DNA from: Bacteroidales bacterium
GTDB taxonomy: Bacteria > Bacteroidota > Bacteroidia > Bacteroidales > VadinHA17
NCBI GenBank assembly: GCA_016709865.1
Contig: JADJLX010000005.1
Location: 1,874,375 to 1,938,374 of the forward strand
Direction of reading: 5' to 3'
DNA length: 64,000 bases
Shown here piece by piece: positions 9,891-17,624 of the stretch (the first letter of the stretch is position 1; each line of letters opens with the position of its first letter). A model generated the notes under the pieces. The model was not told where the DNA came from, searched no databases, and saw only the letters and a list, made by a program, of their open reading frames with translations. A program made the position numbers and the translations under genes.

Positions 9891-9898
9891 TAATTTTG
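9891..9898 (+). promoter_or_regulatory. -7 box of the hybrid kinase gene
   Basis: TAATTTTG fits TAnnTTTG and ends 15 nt before the ATG at 9914, implying a very short leader. The -33 box is weak. Confidence 0.4.
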
Positions 9899-9913
9899 AC
9901 CTGACAGAATTTC

Positions 9914-12900
9914 ATGAAAAAATCTCTTCCAATAAAAGCCGGAAAGAAACACTCCGTATTTCTTTTAGCACTGCTTCTTATTTGCAATCAATATGATATA
10001 TTTTGCCAGGGAAATATCTCAATAAGCAGACTGCAACTCGAGAATGGACTCTCGCATAATTCTGTTTACTCAATTATACAGGACGAAGAAGGATTGATCT
10101 GGATAGGAACAAAGGATGGTCTGAACAGTTATGACGGATACAATTTTAAAATATACAAGCACGAATTTTTCGATAGTGCATCTATTTCAAACTCATGGGT
10201 GAATGCTTTATTTGAGGATTCAAAAGGATTTATCTGGATTGGGACAGAAGGAGGAGGCCTGAACCGGTTTGATAAGAAATCCGGCGAATTTATCAGATTC
10301 AGGAACAAACCGGAAGTCAGGAATAGCATTTGCAGCGATATTATCTACTCAATAGCAGAGGACAATAATTCTGATATCTGGATAGGAACCAGAAATGGAA
10401 TAAGTGTTCTGGACAGTACCCGTAAAAACTTTAAAAATTACTTTTACGATCCTTTAGATCCGGGTTCATTATCATCAAATATTGTTTATGATATTCTGAT
10501 CGACAGTAAACAGAGGATCTGGATCGGAACCTACGGCGGAGGTCTTAATCTCTATGAAAAAGCAAAAGGAGGGTTTAAGCATTTTAAGCACAATCCCACG
10601 GATAAATTATCTATTTCCGGTGACACTATCTGGCAGGTAAAACAAGCTGTTAATAATGAAAAACAGATCTGGATCTCCACATTTTCAGGACTTAATAGTC
10701 TTGATGTATCTTCTGACAGGTTTACTCACTATATTTATAATGAAGGCAAAAGCTCTGCAAAAGGGGATAATACCTTACAGGCAATGCTTATAGGCAGAAA
10801 TAACAGGATCTGGATTGGAACAAAGGAAAGCGGACTAAATTACCTTGATCTGAAAACTAAGAAAATTTACCATCTTGAAAACTCACCGAATGAAAATAAA
10901 AGTCTCAGCGATAACCAGATCCTGAGTTTATTTGAGGACAGGTCAGGTGCATTATGGATTGGAACAAAAAACGGGGGAGTTAACTTATTAAGCAGTAATA
11001 ATTTCAACAACCTGAACATGGATAAGGGGAATCCCAACAGCCTTCTATCCAAGACAGTCTGGACAATCCTGGAACAAGGCCAGTTTTTATGGATTGGAAC
11101 AAATAAGGGTTTGAGCAGATATAACCGGTTAACAGAGACGTACACCCACTATCTGGCGAACCAGGGAAACAAATCAATTAATGTAAACATAGTATTTTCT
11201 CTTTTTACCGATAGAGATGGTGATCTCTGGATAGGAACTTCAGAAGGCGGTTTGAATTGTCTCCCGAAAAGCTCTTCCACATTCAGGTATTACAAGCAAA
11301 ATGTTTCCGATAGCCTGTCACTCAGCGACAACACAATTCAGTGCATTACCCAGGATAAAAACGGGATTCTGTGGATTGGAACCGCGAAAGGAGGACTTTG
11401 CAGTCTGGACAAGTCAACCGGATTAGTTAAAAGATACATGCCAGACTCAAAGAATCCGTACTCAATATCAGGTAATTACATAAATGATATTGTTGTTGAT
11501 TCGAAAAACAATCTTTGGATAGCGACAGCCGGAGAAGGACTAAACAGACTCGATGAAAAAAGAGAACATTTTACCAGATACATTAATGTTCAGGCGGATT
11601 CAACAACAATAAATGACACATATATTGAATGTCTGTTCCTGGATAATGATACTATCCTGTGGATGGGAACATACTCAGGGGGATTAAACAGGCTGAATAC
11701 CAACACAGGCAAAGTAACCCATTTTACTCAGAAAGACGGACTGCCAAGCAATATGGTTGTTGGTATTCAGGAAGACCTAAGACATTATTTGTGGTTAAGT
11801 ACAAATAACGGATTATGCAGATTCGATCCACTATCCGGACAAACTATAAATTTTAACAGAAATAACGGTTTAGAGAACTACGATTACAATAAAGCATCGG
11901 TCTTCAGGGGTGAGTCAGGAACCCTCTATTTTGGAGGAACTAACGGACTGACCTGGTTCAACCCTGATGAGATTATTTATCAGGAAAATAATTCGCCGGT
12001 ACGCATTGTCGACCTGGAAATTCTTGGAGAGTCACTTATCAATGTCAAGAACCAATCACTGAAACTTCCAATAAACAACAATGATACGATTGTTCTGGAC
12101 TATAATCAGTCATCTATTACCTTTGTATTTAGTTCACTCTTCTTTTCTAATCCCGGAAGTATAAAATATTCCTATTATCTTGAAGGTTTCGAGAAGAAAT
12201 GGAATAACTCTTCAACAAATAACTCTGTTCATTATGCAAATATTCCTCCGGGAAATTATGTTTTTAAGGTTAAGGGTACAAATAACTTCGGAGTATGGAG
12301 CGAGAAGCCTACTGAAGTAAATCTGGTAATTAATCATCCATTCTGGCAAAAAACATGGTTCCGCCTTGGAATTATCATCTTTATTTTAGGCATAGTATAC
12401 CTTATAATAGTTTTAAGAGAGTACTCACTTCGCAGGGATAAAAGAATATTAATTGAAAAAGTTAAAGAAAGCACTATCGAGATCCAGCAGCAAAATACTG
12501 AGATTTCAGAACAACGTGATTTTGCCCTGCAACAAAAGAAACTTATCGAGGAGCAAAATGCTGAACTGGAAAAACACCGCAGCGGACTGGAAAAGCTGGT
12601 TCAGGAAAGAACTTCGGAGCTCGAAGTCGCGTTAGCAAAAGCAGAGGAGTCTGAACGCCTGAAATCAGGCTTCCTTGCCAACATGTCACATGAGATTCGC
12701 ACTCCATTAAATGCAATAATTGGTTTTTCAGGCCTTTTAAACGACAGGGAACTTTCAGACCAGCAGAGGGAGGAATACAACAGGATAATAAATCACAATT
12801 GTAAAATGCTCCTTCAGTTAATAGACGATATCCTGAACATTTCGATAATTGAATCGGGCCGTCTGAAACTTGACAGGAAGGAGTGCCAGATAGATAAAAT

Positions 12901-13771
12901 ATTTACTGAACTGGAAGAGATTTTTTCTAATAAAACAAGCTTACACGGAGAGAAGAATGTAAGGCTTATAAATGAATGTAAGGCAACGGATCTTTCCCTT
13001 AATACCGATCGTATCCGCCTGTTTCAGATATTGTCGAATCTGATCGACAATGCTATCAAATTTACTGAAAAAGGGTCTATTCATTTTGGATATGAGGTGC
13101 TGGGAAAATCAGGCAATCAGTATATCCGGTTTTATGTCAGGGATACAGGTATCGGACTCACTGAAAAGCAGATCAGCCAATTATTTCAGCGTTTTTCGAG
13201 AGTGGCTGATTCGAACAACAAGCTTTACCGTGGAACGGGTCTGGGTCTGAGTATCTGCAAAAACTTAGTGGAGTTGCTGGGAGGCAAAATCTGGGTTGAG
13301 TCAGTACTTAATGAAGGATCAACCTTTTACTTTACTCATCCCTATAAATCGAACGGTGATACTGCGGAATTGAATAAAACTGATCAAAATGAAATAATAT
13401 CTGAATTCCCGACCCGAAAAGTCATACTTATAGCTGACGATGATTATGCCAGTTTACTACTGATAAAAGCAATTCTTTCGAAAAGCAATTTTGAAGTTCT
13501 GCTTGCTTCTGATGGTTCAGAAGCATTAAAAACTGTAAAAAGTACTCATGTTGACATTGTACTGATGGATCTGGGAATGCCAGGAATGGATGGGTATGAG
13601 GCAACAAAACTCATAAAAGAATTTAATAAGAATATAATTGTCATAGCTCAAACAGCCTATGCATATGATTCTGACAAATCCAAAGCATTCCAGGCTGGTT
13701 GCGATGCAATGTTAATAAAACCTCTTAAGCAGCCTGAACTTACAAATCTTCTTCAGCAATTTTTAAAGTAA
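9914..13771 (+). CDS. Hybrid two-component sensor histidine kinase with propeller sensor domain, 1285 aa
   Basis: A signal sequence (about 1-32) is followed by some 14 periplasmic reg_prop repeats (repeated LWIGT and GLNRLD units, about 35-690), a Y_Y_Y domain (about 700-790), one membrane helix (about 815-835), a coiled coil, HisKA with His926 in MSHEIRTPLNAIIGFS, an HATPase domain (DNAIKFTEKG, DTGIGL, GTGLGLSIC) and a C-terminal receiver whose phosphoacceptor is Asp1219 (VLMDLGMPGMDG). The usual AraC-type DNA-binding domain of Bacteroides hybrid systems is absent, so output must pass to another protein or stop at the receiver. No polysaccharide utilisation genes flank it; the nearest glycosidase (GH29) is 7 kb away. 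Confidence 0.93.
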   Translation: MKKSLPIKAGKKHSVFLLALLLICNQYDIFCQGNISISRLQLENGLSHNSVYSIIQDEEGLIWIGTKDGLNSYDGYNFKIYKHEFFDSASISNSWVNALFEDSKGFIWIGTEGGGLNRFDKKSGEFIRFRNKPEVRNSICSDIIYSIAEDNNSDIWIGTRNGISVLDSTRKNFKNYFYDPLDPGSLSSNIVYDILIDSKQRIWIGTYGGGLNLYEKAKGGFKHFKHNPTDKLSISGDTIWQVKQAVNNEKQIWISTFSGLNSLDVSSDRFTHYIYNEGKSSAKGDNTLQAMLIGRNNRIWIGTKESGLNYLDLKTKKIYHLENSPNENKSLSDNQILSLFEDRSGALWIGTKNGGVNLLSSNNFNNLNMDKGNPNSLLSKTVWTILEQGQFLWIGTNKGLSRYNRLTETYTHYLANQGNKSINVNIVFSLFTDRDGDLWIGTSEGGLNCLPKSSSTFRYYKQNVSDSLSLSDNTIQCITQDKNGILWIGTAKGGLCSLDKSTGLVKRYMPDSKNPYSISGNYINDIVVDSKNNLWIATAGEGLNRLDEKREHFTRYINVQADSTTINDTYIECLFLDNDTILWMGTYSGGLNRLNTNTGKVTHFTQKDGLPSNMVVGIQEDLRHYLWLSTNNGLCRFDPLSGQTINFNRNNGLENYDYNKASVFRGESGTLYFGGTNGLTWFNPDEIIYQENNSPVRIVDLEILGESLINVKNQSLKLPINNNDTIVLDYNQSSITFVFSSLFFSNPGSIKYSYYLEGFEKKWNNSSTNNSVHYANIPPGNYVFKVKGTNNFGVWSEKPTEVNLVINHPFWQKTWFRLGIIIFILGIVYLIIVLREYSLRRDKRILIEKVKESTIEIQQQNTEISEQRDFALQQKKLIEEQNAELEKHRSGLEKLVQERTSELEVALAKAEESERLKSGFLANMSHEIRTPLNAIIGFSGLLNDRELSDQQREEYNRIINHNCKMLLQLIDDILNISIIESGRLKLDRKECQIDKIFTELEEIFSNKTSLHGEKNVRLINECKATDLSLNTDRIRLFQILSNLIDNAIKFTEKGSIHFGYEVLGKSGNQYIRFYVRDTGIGLTEKQISQLFQRFSRVADSNNKLYRGTGLGLSICKNLVELLGGKIWVESVLNEGSTFYFTHPYKSNGDTAELNKTDQNEIISEFPTRKVILIADDDYASLLLIKAILSKSNFEVLLASDGSEALKTVKSTHVDIVLMDLGMPGMDGYEATKLIKEFNKNIIVIAQTAYAYDSDKSKAFQAGCDAMLIKPLKQPELTNLLQQFLK

Positions 13772-13851
13772 TCCAGATAATTTAGAAACCCGCTGGTTAT
13801 TGTACTCATTGATAAAACAGCGTGAGTGTGTGGGAGTTTTGAGAAAAAAGA

Positions 13852-13885
13852 AGCGAGAGTGCTCGCTTTCGCTCTCACTCCCGCT
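13852..13885. terminator. Bidirectional terminator between hybrid kinase and tRNA-Phe
   Basis: A stem of AGCGAGAGTG with CACTCCCGCT (one mismatch) encloses a smaller GCTCGCTTTCGCTC core. T-runs lie outside it on the plus side and A-runs on the minus side, so it can serve both converging genes. Confidence 0.6.
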
Positions 13886-13895
13886 CTTTTTTAAG

Positions 13896-13968
13896 TGGTG
13901 CCACCAGGAATCGAACCGGGGACACATGGATTTTCAGTCCATTGCTCTACCGACTGAGCTATGGCACC
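13896..13968 (-). tRNA. tRNA-Phe (GAA)
   Basis: The minus strand folds as a full cloverleaf: acceptor GGTGCCA paired with TGGCACC, discriminator A, anticodon loop CTGAAAA with anticodon GAA, and T arm GGTTCGATTCC. CCA is not encoded. Confidence 0.97.
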
Positions 13969-13982
13969 TCCTTTTCGGACTG

Positions 13983-14013
13983 CAAATATAAACCTCAAAT
14001 CTGAGTAAGCAAA
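13983..14013 (-). promoter_or_regulatory. tRNA-Phe promoter
   Basis: On the minus strand TTTG (14010-14013), a 19-nt spacer and TATATTTG (13983-13990) match the Bacteroidetes -33/-7 consensus exactly. It lies 14 nt upstream of the mature 5' end. Confidence 0.85.
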
Positions 14014-14035
14014 TAGTTTATTAAAAAAAATTCTA

Positions 14036-14067
14036 TTTGGAATCATTTTAATCATGTGGTACATTTG
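14036..14067 (+). promoter_or_regulatory. Promoter of the M16 peptidase gene at 14089
   Basis: TTTG (14036-14039), a 20-nt spacer and TACATTTG (14060-14067) match the Bacteroidetes consensus. The start codon follows 21 nt later, so the leader is short. Confidence 0.8.
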
Positions 14068-14088
14068 CATCTTCACTAAAAGCATGCG

Positions 14089-15309
14089 ATGGATCTTCTC
14101 CTTCACTCACTCGATAATGGCATCAGGCTGGTTCACCACAGGATCCCGGGAATGGTAGCTCACTGCGGGATTATTATAAACACCGGATCCCGAGATGAAA
14201 CAGAAAAAGAACACGGGATAGCTCATTTCATAGAGCATATGCTATTTAAGGGAACCGGTAAACGTAAAGCATACCACATACTTAGCCGTCTCGAAGATGT
14301 CGGGGGAGAGTTGAATGCCTACACAACCAAAGAGGAAACAGCAATACATGCCTCATTTCTCAAAGAAGATTATGAAAGGACAATTGAACTTATAAGTGAT
14401 ATTACATTTAATTCAATATTCCCTGAGAAAGAGATTGAAAAAGAAAAAGATGTTGTAATTGAGGAAATCAACAGCTATCTGGATAATCCCTCGGAGCTCA
14501 TTTTTGATGATTTCGAAGAACTAATATTTGCCGGTCAACCTATTGGAAGAAATATTCTGGGCTCTCCCGAATCGGTTAAATCATATTCCAAAAAAACCGT
14601 AACAGACTTTATCAGAAACAATTACAATACTCATGAGATGGTCTTCTGCTCTGTCGGAAATATCTCGGATGATAAAATACTCAAGCTCTTTAAAACCCAT
14701 TTTGCAGGTATTGTTACATATAATAATGTACCAAGGGTAAATAAAAGCTGGACATACAAACCTGCCAGTCTTACCAAAAAGAAAGACACATTCCAGAATC
14801 ACTGTATCATTGGAAATCTTGCTTATGATCTGAAAGACGAGAAAAGAATGGGCATGTTTCTTCTTAATAATATTCTTGGCGGACAGGGACTTAACTCAAG
14901 GTTAAACCTGTCACTCAGAGAAAAGAACGGATTAGCTTATAATGTTGAGTCGAGCTATAATCCTTACTGCGACACCGGGATCTTTTCGATTTATTTCGGA
15001 ACTGATGCCCAGTACCTTAATAAAAGTATCTCAATTGCTATGTCAGAACTGAATAAACTCAGAACGACAAAACTCGGAACAATACAGCTGAGCAAGGCAA
15101 AGAACCAGATAAAAGGTTATCTGGCAAGAGGATATGAGAATCACGAAAGCCTGATGTTAAGCCTTGGAAAAAGTCTTCTTGTCTTTAACAAGATTGACAC
15201 TATTGAAGATATCTGCAAAAAGATAGACTCAATCACTGCTTCAGAATTACTTGAGACTGCGAATGATATTTTTGAGCCGGGAAAGCTCTCAACTCTGACT
15301 TATAAATAG
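14089..15309 (+). CDS. M16 family zinc peptidase, processing-peptidase-like, 406 aa
   Basis: An inverted zinc motif HFIEH (His46, Glu49, His50) lies near the N-terminus, and the downstream EKDVVIEEINSYLDNPSELI region supplies the third zinc ligand. There is no signal peptide, so it is cytoplasmic. The length fits a single two-domain M16B subunit such as the YmxG/mitochondrial processing peptidase type. The C-terminal R/Y region (GGQGLNSRLNLSLREKNGLAY) that shapes the substrate pocket is also present. It is followed by an O-methyltransferase gene after a repeat-filled 108-nt gap, probably in one transcript. Confidence 0.92.
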   Translation: MDLLLHSLDNGIRLVHHRIPGMVAHCGIIINTGSRDETEKEHGIAHFIEHMLFKGTGKRKAYHILSRLEDVGGELNAYTTKEETAIHASFLKEDYERTIELISDITFNSIFPEKEIEKEKDVVIEEINSYLDNPSELIFDDFEELIFAGQPIGRNILGSPESVKSYSKKTVTDFIRNNYNTHEMVFCSVGNISDDKILKLFKTHFAGIVTYNNVPRVNKSWTYKPASLTKKKDTFQNHCIIGNLAYDLKDEKRMGMFLLNNILGGQGLNSRLNLSLREKNGLAYNVESSYNPYCDTGIFSIYFGTDAQYLNKSISIAMSELNKLRTTKLGTIQLSKAKNQIKGYLARGYENHESLMLSLGKSLLVFNKIDTIEDICKKIDSITASELLETANDIFEPGKLSTLTYK

Positions 15310-15319
15310 ACCGAAGACG

Positions 15320-15397
15320 GAAGACCGAAGACGGAAGTGAAAGAAGAATTTCGGATTGCGGATTGTTGATTGCGGATAACTTCGGTCTCCGGTCTTC
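15320..15397. repeat. Intergenic inverted repeat of the CCGAAGACGGAAG type
   Basis: The arm at 15320-15337 (GAAGACCGAAGACGGAAG) and its near-complement at 15380-15397 agree at 16 of 18 positions. A tandem duplication of the same unit precedes the left arm and an ATTGCGGATTG direct repeat lies in the loop. This is noncoding low-complexity filler between two plus-strand genes. Confidence 0.7.
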
Positions 15398-15417
15398 AAG
15401 CCTTTTAAGAATATAAT

Positions 15418-16050
15418 ATGAACAGAAAACTTGATCAGTACATCTCTTCCCACTCCTCCCCTGAAGATCAGGTTCTTGCAGATCTTTACAGGCAGACTCA
15501 TATCAGGTTTGTAAATCCTAATATGACATCCGGCCATCTGCAGGGGAAACTGCTCGAGTTTATCTCGGTAATGATTAATCCTGAGAATATACTGGAAATA
15601 GGGACATTTACAGGTTATTCGGCAATATGCCTCTCAAGGGGACTGAAGCCAGGAGGCAAACTCATAACTATTGAGTTGAATGATGAACTTGAATCATTTT
15701 CTCATTCCTATTTCTGCAGGGCAGGCGTGGATTCTAAAATTGTACAGCTTACAGGCAATGCTATTGAATTGATTCCTTCAATTGATACTACCTTCGATCT
15801 TGTTTTTATCGACGGAGATAAACGGGAATACACCGAATATTATAATCTAGTAATAGATAAAGTAAGACCTGGAGGCTATATTCTGGCCGACAATGTTCTG
15901 TGGGGCGGAAAAGTAATTGAGGATGATTTAAAAGATCCCCAGACAAAAGGGGTTATCGAATTTAATGAAATGATTATCAGTCAAAAGAATACAGAAGTTG
16001 TTATACTTCCGGTAAGAGACGGACTGATGCTAATAAGAAAGACGGCGTAA
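15418..16050 (+). CDS. SAM-dependent O-methyltransferase, class I
   Basis: 210 residues of the O-methyltransferase family 3 type (caffeoyl-CoA/catechol OMT-like). It has the SAM-binding motif ILEIGTFTGYSAICLSRGL, an acidic residue after the next strand (TIELNDEL), the FIDGDKREYTEYY metal-site motif and DNVLWGGKV. It methylates a small-molecule hydroxyl group; the substrate is not evident. It is cytoplasmic and downstream of the M16 peptidase. Confidence 0.9.
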   Translation: MNRKLDQYISSHSSPEDQVLADLYRQTHIRFVNPNMTSGHLQGKLLEFISVMINPENILEIGTFTGYSAICLSRGLKPGGKLITIELNDELESFSHSYFCRAGVDSKIVQLTGNAIELIPSIDTTFDLVFIDGDKREYTEYYNLVIDKVRPGGYILADNVLWGGKVIEDDLKDPQTKGVIEFNEMIISQKNTEVVILPVRDGLMLIRKTA

Positions 16051-16138
16051 AGGCGCAATGGCTCAATGGCGCAAGGGCGCAGGGGACAATCAGATCTTTG
16101 CCTTTAAGCCCTTATGCCTTTATGCCTTTACGCCTTTC
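16044..16138. repeat. Low-complexity GGCGCAA / GCCTTTA inverted array
   Basis: Purine-rich units such as GGCGCAATGG repeat on the plus strand (about 16051-16080), and pyrimidine units GCCTTTA/GCCCTTATG repeat at 16101-16135, so the two halves are roughly inverted. The array starts at the methyltransferase stop codon and fills the gap to the SH3 gene. Confidence 0.6.
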
Positions 16139-16274
16139 ATTATTGGTACAGTTTTTGAGATACACAGATAAATTCACATATATGAACCGAGCATGTTTAA
16201 TTAAAAACAAAAACTTGCATGAACAAAATCAACATGCGAGCTGCATCCGACCTATTAAAATTAATTCTATACGG

Positions 16275-16898
16275 ATGAAAAAGATTATACTTATTTCTGT
16301 CTTCTTTATTTCAGTATTATTTGCTCAGGCACAGGCTAACAGAGCAGAGCTGCTTCAGAATCTTGAACAGAATCAGACAGGAAACCAGAATGGTAAAGTT
16401 ACAGCCACACTTAAATCATCAAGCCGTCTGTTCAGTACAAAGGATGATCTTACAACAGTAATACTTATTGTTCCTTCCGGATCACATGTTGAAGTACTTG
16501 GTTCTGACAGCACATATTTTCATGTACTTTTTGAAGAGAACGAAGGATATATTTTCAGACGTCACGCAGTAATAGATATGACACCTGTTGTGGTAACAGA
16601 GGCAAAACAATCTCAGCCTCAGCAACAGGCTAAGAATACCCAAGCTGCTCAGAATGAGCCAATGAGCAGGTTCGCCTATCTAGAGAACAAATACGGGTCA
16701 GGTATGGCAGCCCGTTTAAACGCAGGAAAGATATGGAAGGGGATGAATTCTGAAATGGTTAAAGACAGTTGGGGAAATGCAGAAAGGATTAACAGGACTA
16801 TAAGCGGCAACATAATAAAGGAAGAGTGGATCTTTAAGAGTACCTGGCTCTATTTTGAGAATAATACTTTGATTGACTGGGGACCGATACAGAAATAA
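16275..16898 (+). CDS. Exported bacterial SH3 domain protein, 207 aa
   Basis: The frame is open from 16098, but that part translates low-complexity repeat; the ATG at 16275 begins a clean signal peptide (MKKIILISVFFISVLFAQAQ). Residues about 40-100 look like an SH3_3 domain (KVTATLKSSSRLFSTKDD, VPSGSHVEVLGSDSTYFHV, NEGYIFRRHAV). A Gln-rich linker and a C-terminal module (GKIWKGMNSEMVKDSWGNAE, IKEEWIFKSTWLYFENNTLI) resembling small outer-membrane assembly (SmpA-like) repeats follow. It is a periplasmic protein of unknown partner. Confidence 0.8.
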   Translation: MKKIILISVFFISVLFAQAQANRAELLQNLEQNQTGNQNGKVTATLKSSSRLFSTKDDLTTVILIVPSGSHVEVLGSDSTYFHVLFEENEGYIFRRHAVIDMTPVVVTEAKQSQPQQQAKNTQAAQNEPMSRFAYLENKYGSGMAARLNAGKIWKGMNSEMVKDSWGNAERINRTISGNIIKEEWIFKSTWLYFENNTLIDWGPIQK

Positions 16899-16921
16899 AC
16901 AGTTCAGGATATTATATAAAG

Positions 16922-16952
16922 AAAGAGGGCGCTCAGATGAGTGCCCTCTTTT
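16922..16952. terminator. Bidirectional rho-independent terminator
   Basis: AAAGAGGGC and GCCCTCTTT pair around GCTCA/TGAGT, with a short T tract on either strand. It separates the SH3 gene from the small basic peptide gene on the other strand. Confidence 0.8.
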
Positions 16953-16962
16953 GTTATCGCCA

Positions 16963-17055
16963 TTATTTGCCTTTTGGCTTGGCTTTTGTTGCACCGGCAG
17001 CTGATTTTTTTCCTGCAGCAGGAGCAGCTTTTTTTGCACTTGGTTTCGTTGCCAT
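16963..17055 (-). CDS. Small Lys/Ala-rich basic peptide, 30 aa
   Basis: The minus strand has an ATG at 17055 and TAA at 16963, encoding a peptide that begins MATKPSAKKAAPAAGKKSA and ends KAKPKGK. The composition (Lys, Ala, Pro, Gly only, apart from a few Ser/Thr) resembles histone H1-like tails, so nucleic-acid binding is plausible but not shown. A shared terminator lies just past its stop codon, and a TATATTTG box lies about 80 nt upstream (17137-17144), which supports a real transcription unit. Confidence 0.6.
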   Translation of the reverse strand: MATKPSAKKAAPAAGKKSAAGATKAKPKGK

Positions 17056-17396
17056 TTTTTTTAAATTTGGTTAGTCCCAGCTAATGGAGTGGAACTTTCT
17101 CCCTTAAATGATGTAGAGTCATTAAGCATGCTAATACAAATATACTATTATTTTTATTTAGACTAATTATACGGAAGGAATATTTATTAACAGAAATAAA
17201 AACGAAATTGTTAATAACCCGGATCAACCAATTAAGCGCATAGAACTCTAAGCATGTGCAAAGTACGCAAAGTCAGAACACAGTTATTCAGCTCTTTACG
17301 TCCCGAGAATTAACCTGATCGAGTTAAAGAAATAAGCCCCCTTTAGGGGGTTGGGGGCAAAAATACTGGATTAAGAAGAGGCTTTTAGAAAAGAAG
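17056..17396. other. Gene-free stretch with a promoter box and a GC-rich repeat
   Basis: There is no convincing ORF. A minus-strand TATATTTG box at 17137-17144 probably serves the 30-aa peptide gene. At 17336-17360 lies AAGCCCCC TTTA GGGGG TTGGGGGC, a short GC-rich hairpin-forming sequence in otherwise AT-rich DNA. Confidence 0.5.
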
Positions 17397-17424
17397 AGAG
17401 GCTGCCTTTTTTGAGACAGCCTCT
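17397..17424 (-). terminator. tRNA-Gly terminator
   Basis: AGAGGCTG and CAGCCTCT pair perfectly (8 bp) just downstream of tRNA-Gly on the minus strand, followed by a TC/T-rich run. Confidence 0.65.
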
Positions 17425-17432
17425 TAAATTTG

Positions 17433-17505
<73 letters not shown>

Positions 17506-17516
17506 AAATTCACGGG

Positions 17517-17547
17517 CAAAAATAAGAATTTTTTTTTATCCGCCAAA
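17517..17547 (-). promoter_or_regulatory. tRNA-Gly promoter
   Basis: On the minus strand TTTG (17544-17547), 19 nt and TATTTTTG (17517-17524) form an exact -33/-7 pair 11 nt before the mature 5' end. Confidence 0.83.
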
Positions 17548-17624
17548 AACAGTCTCTTTAAAGTTATTATTATTATTTTCGGTCAGTTTATTTTTATAAT
17601 CCCTTAATCCTTAACTATCTCCTT

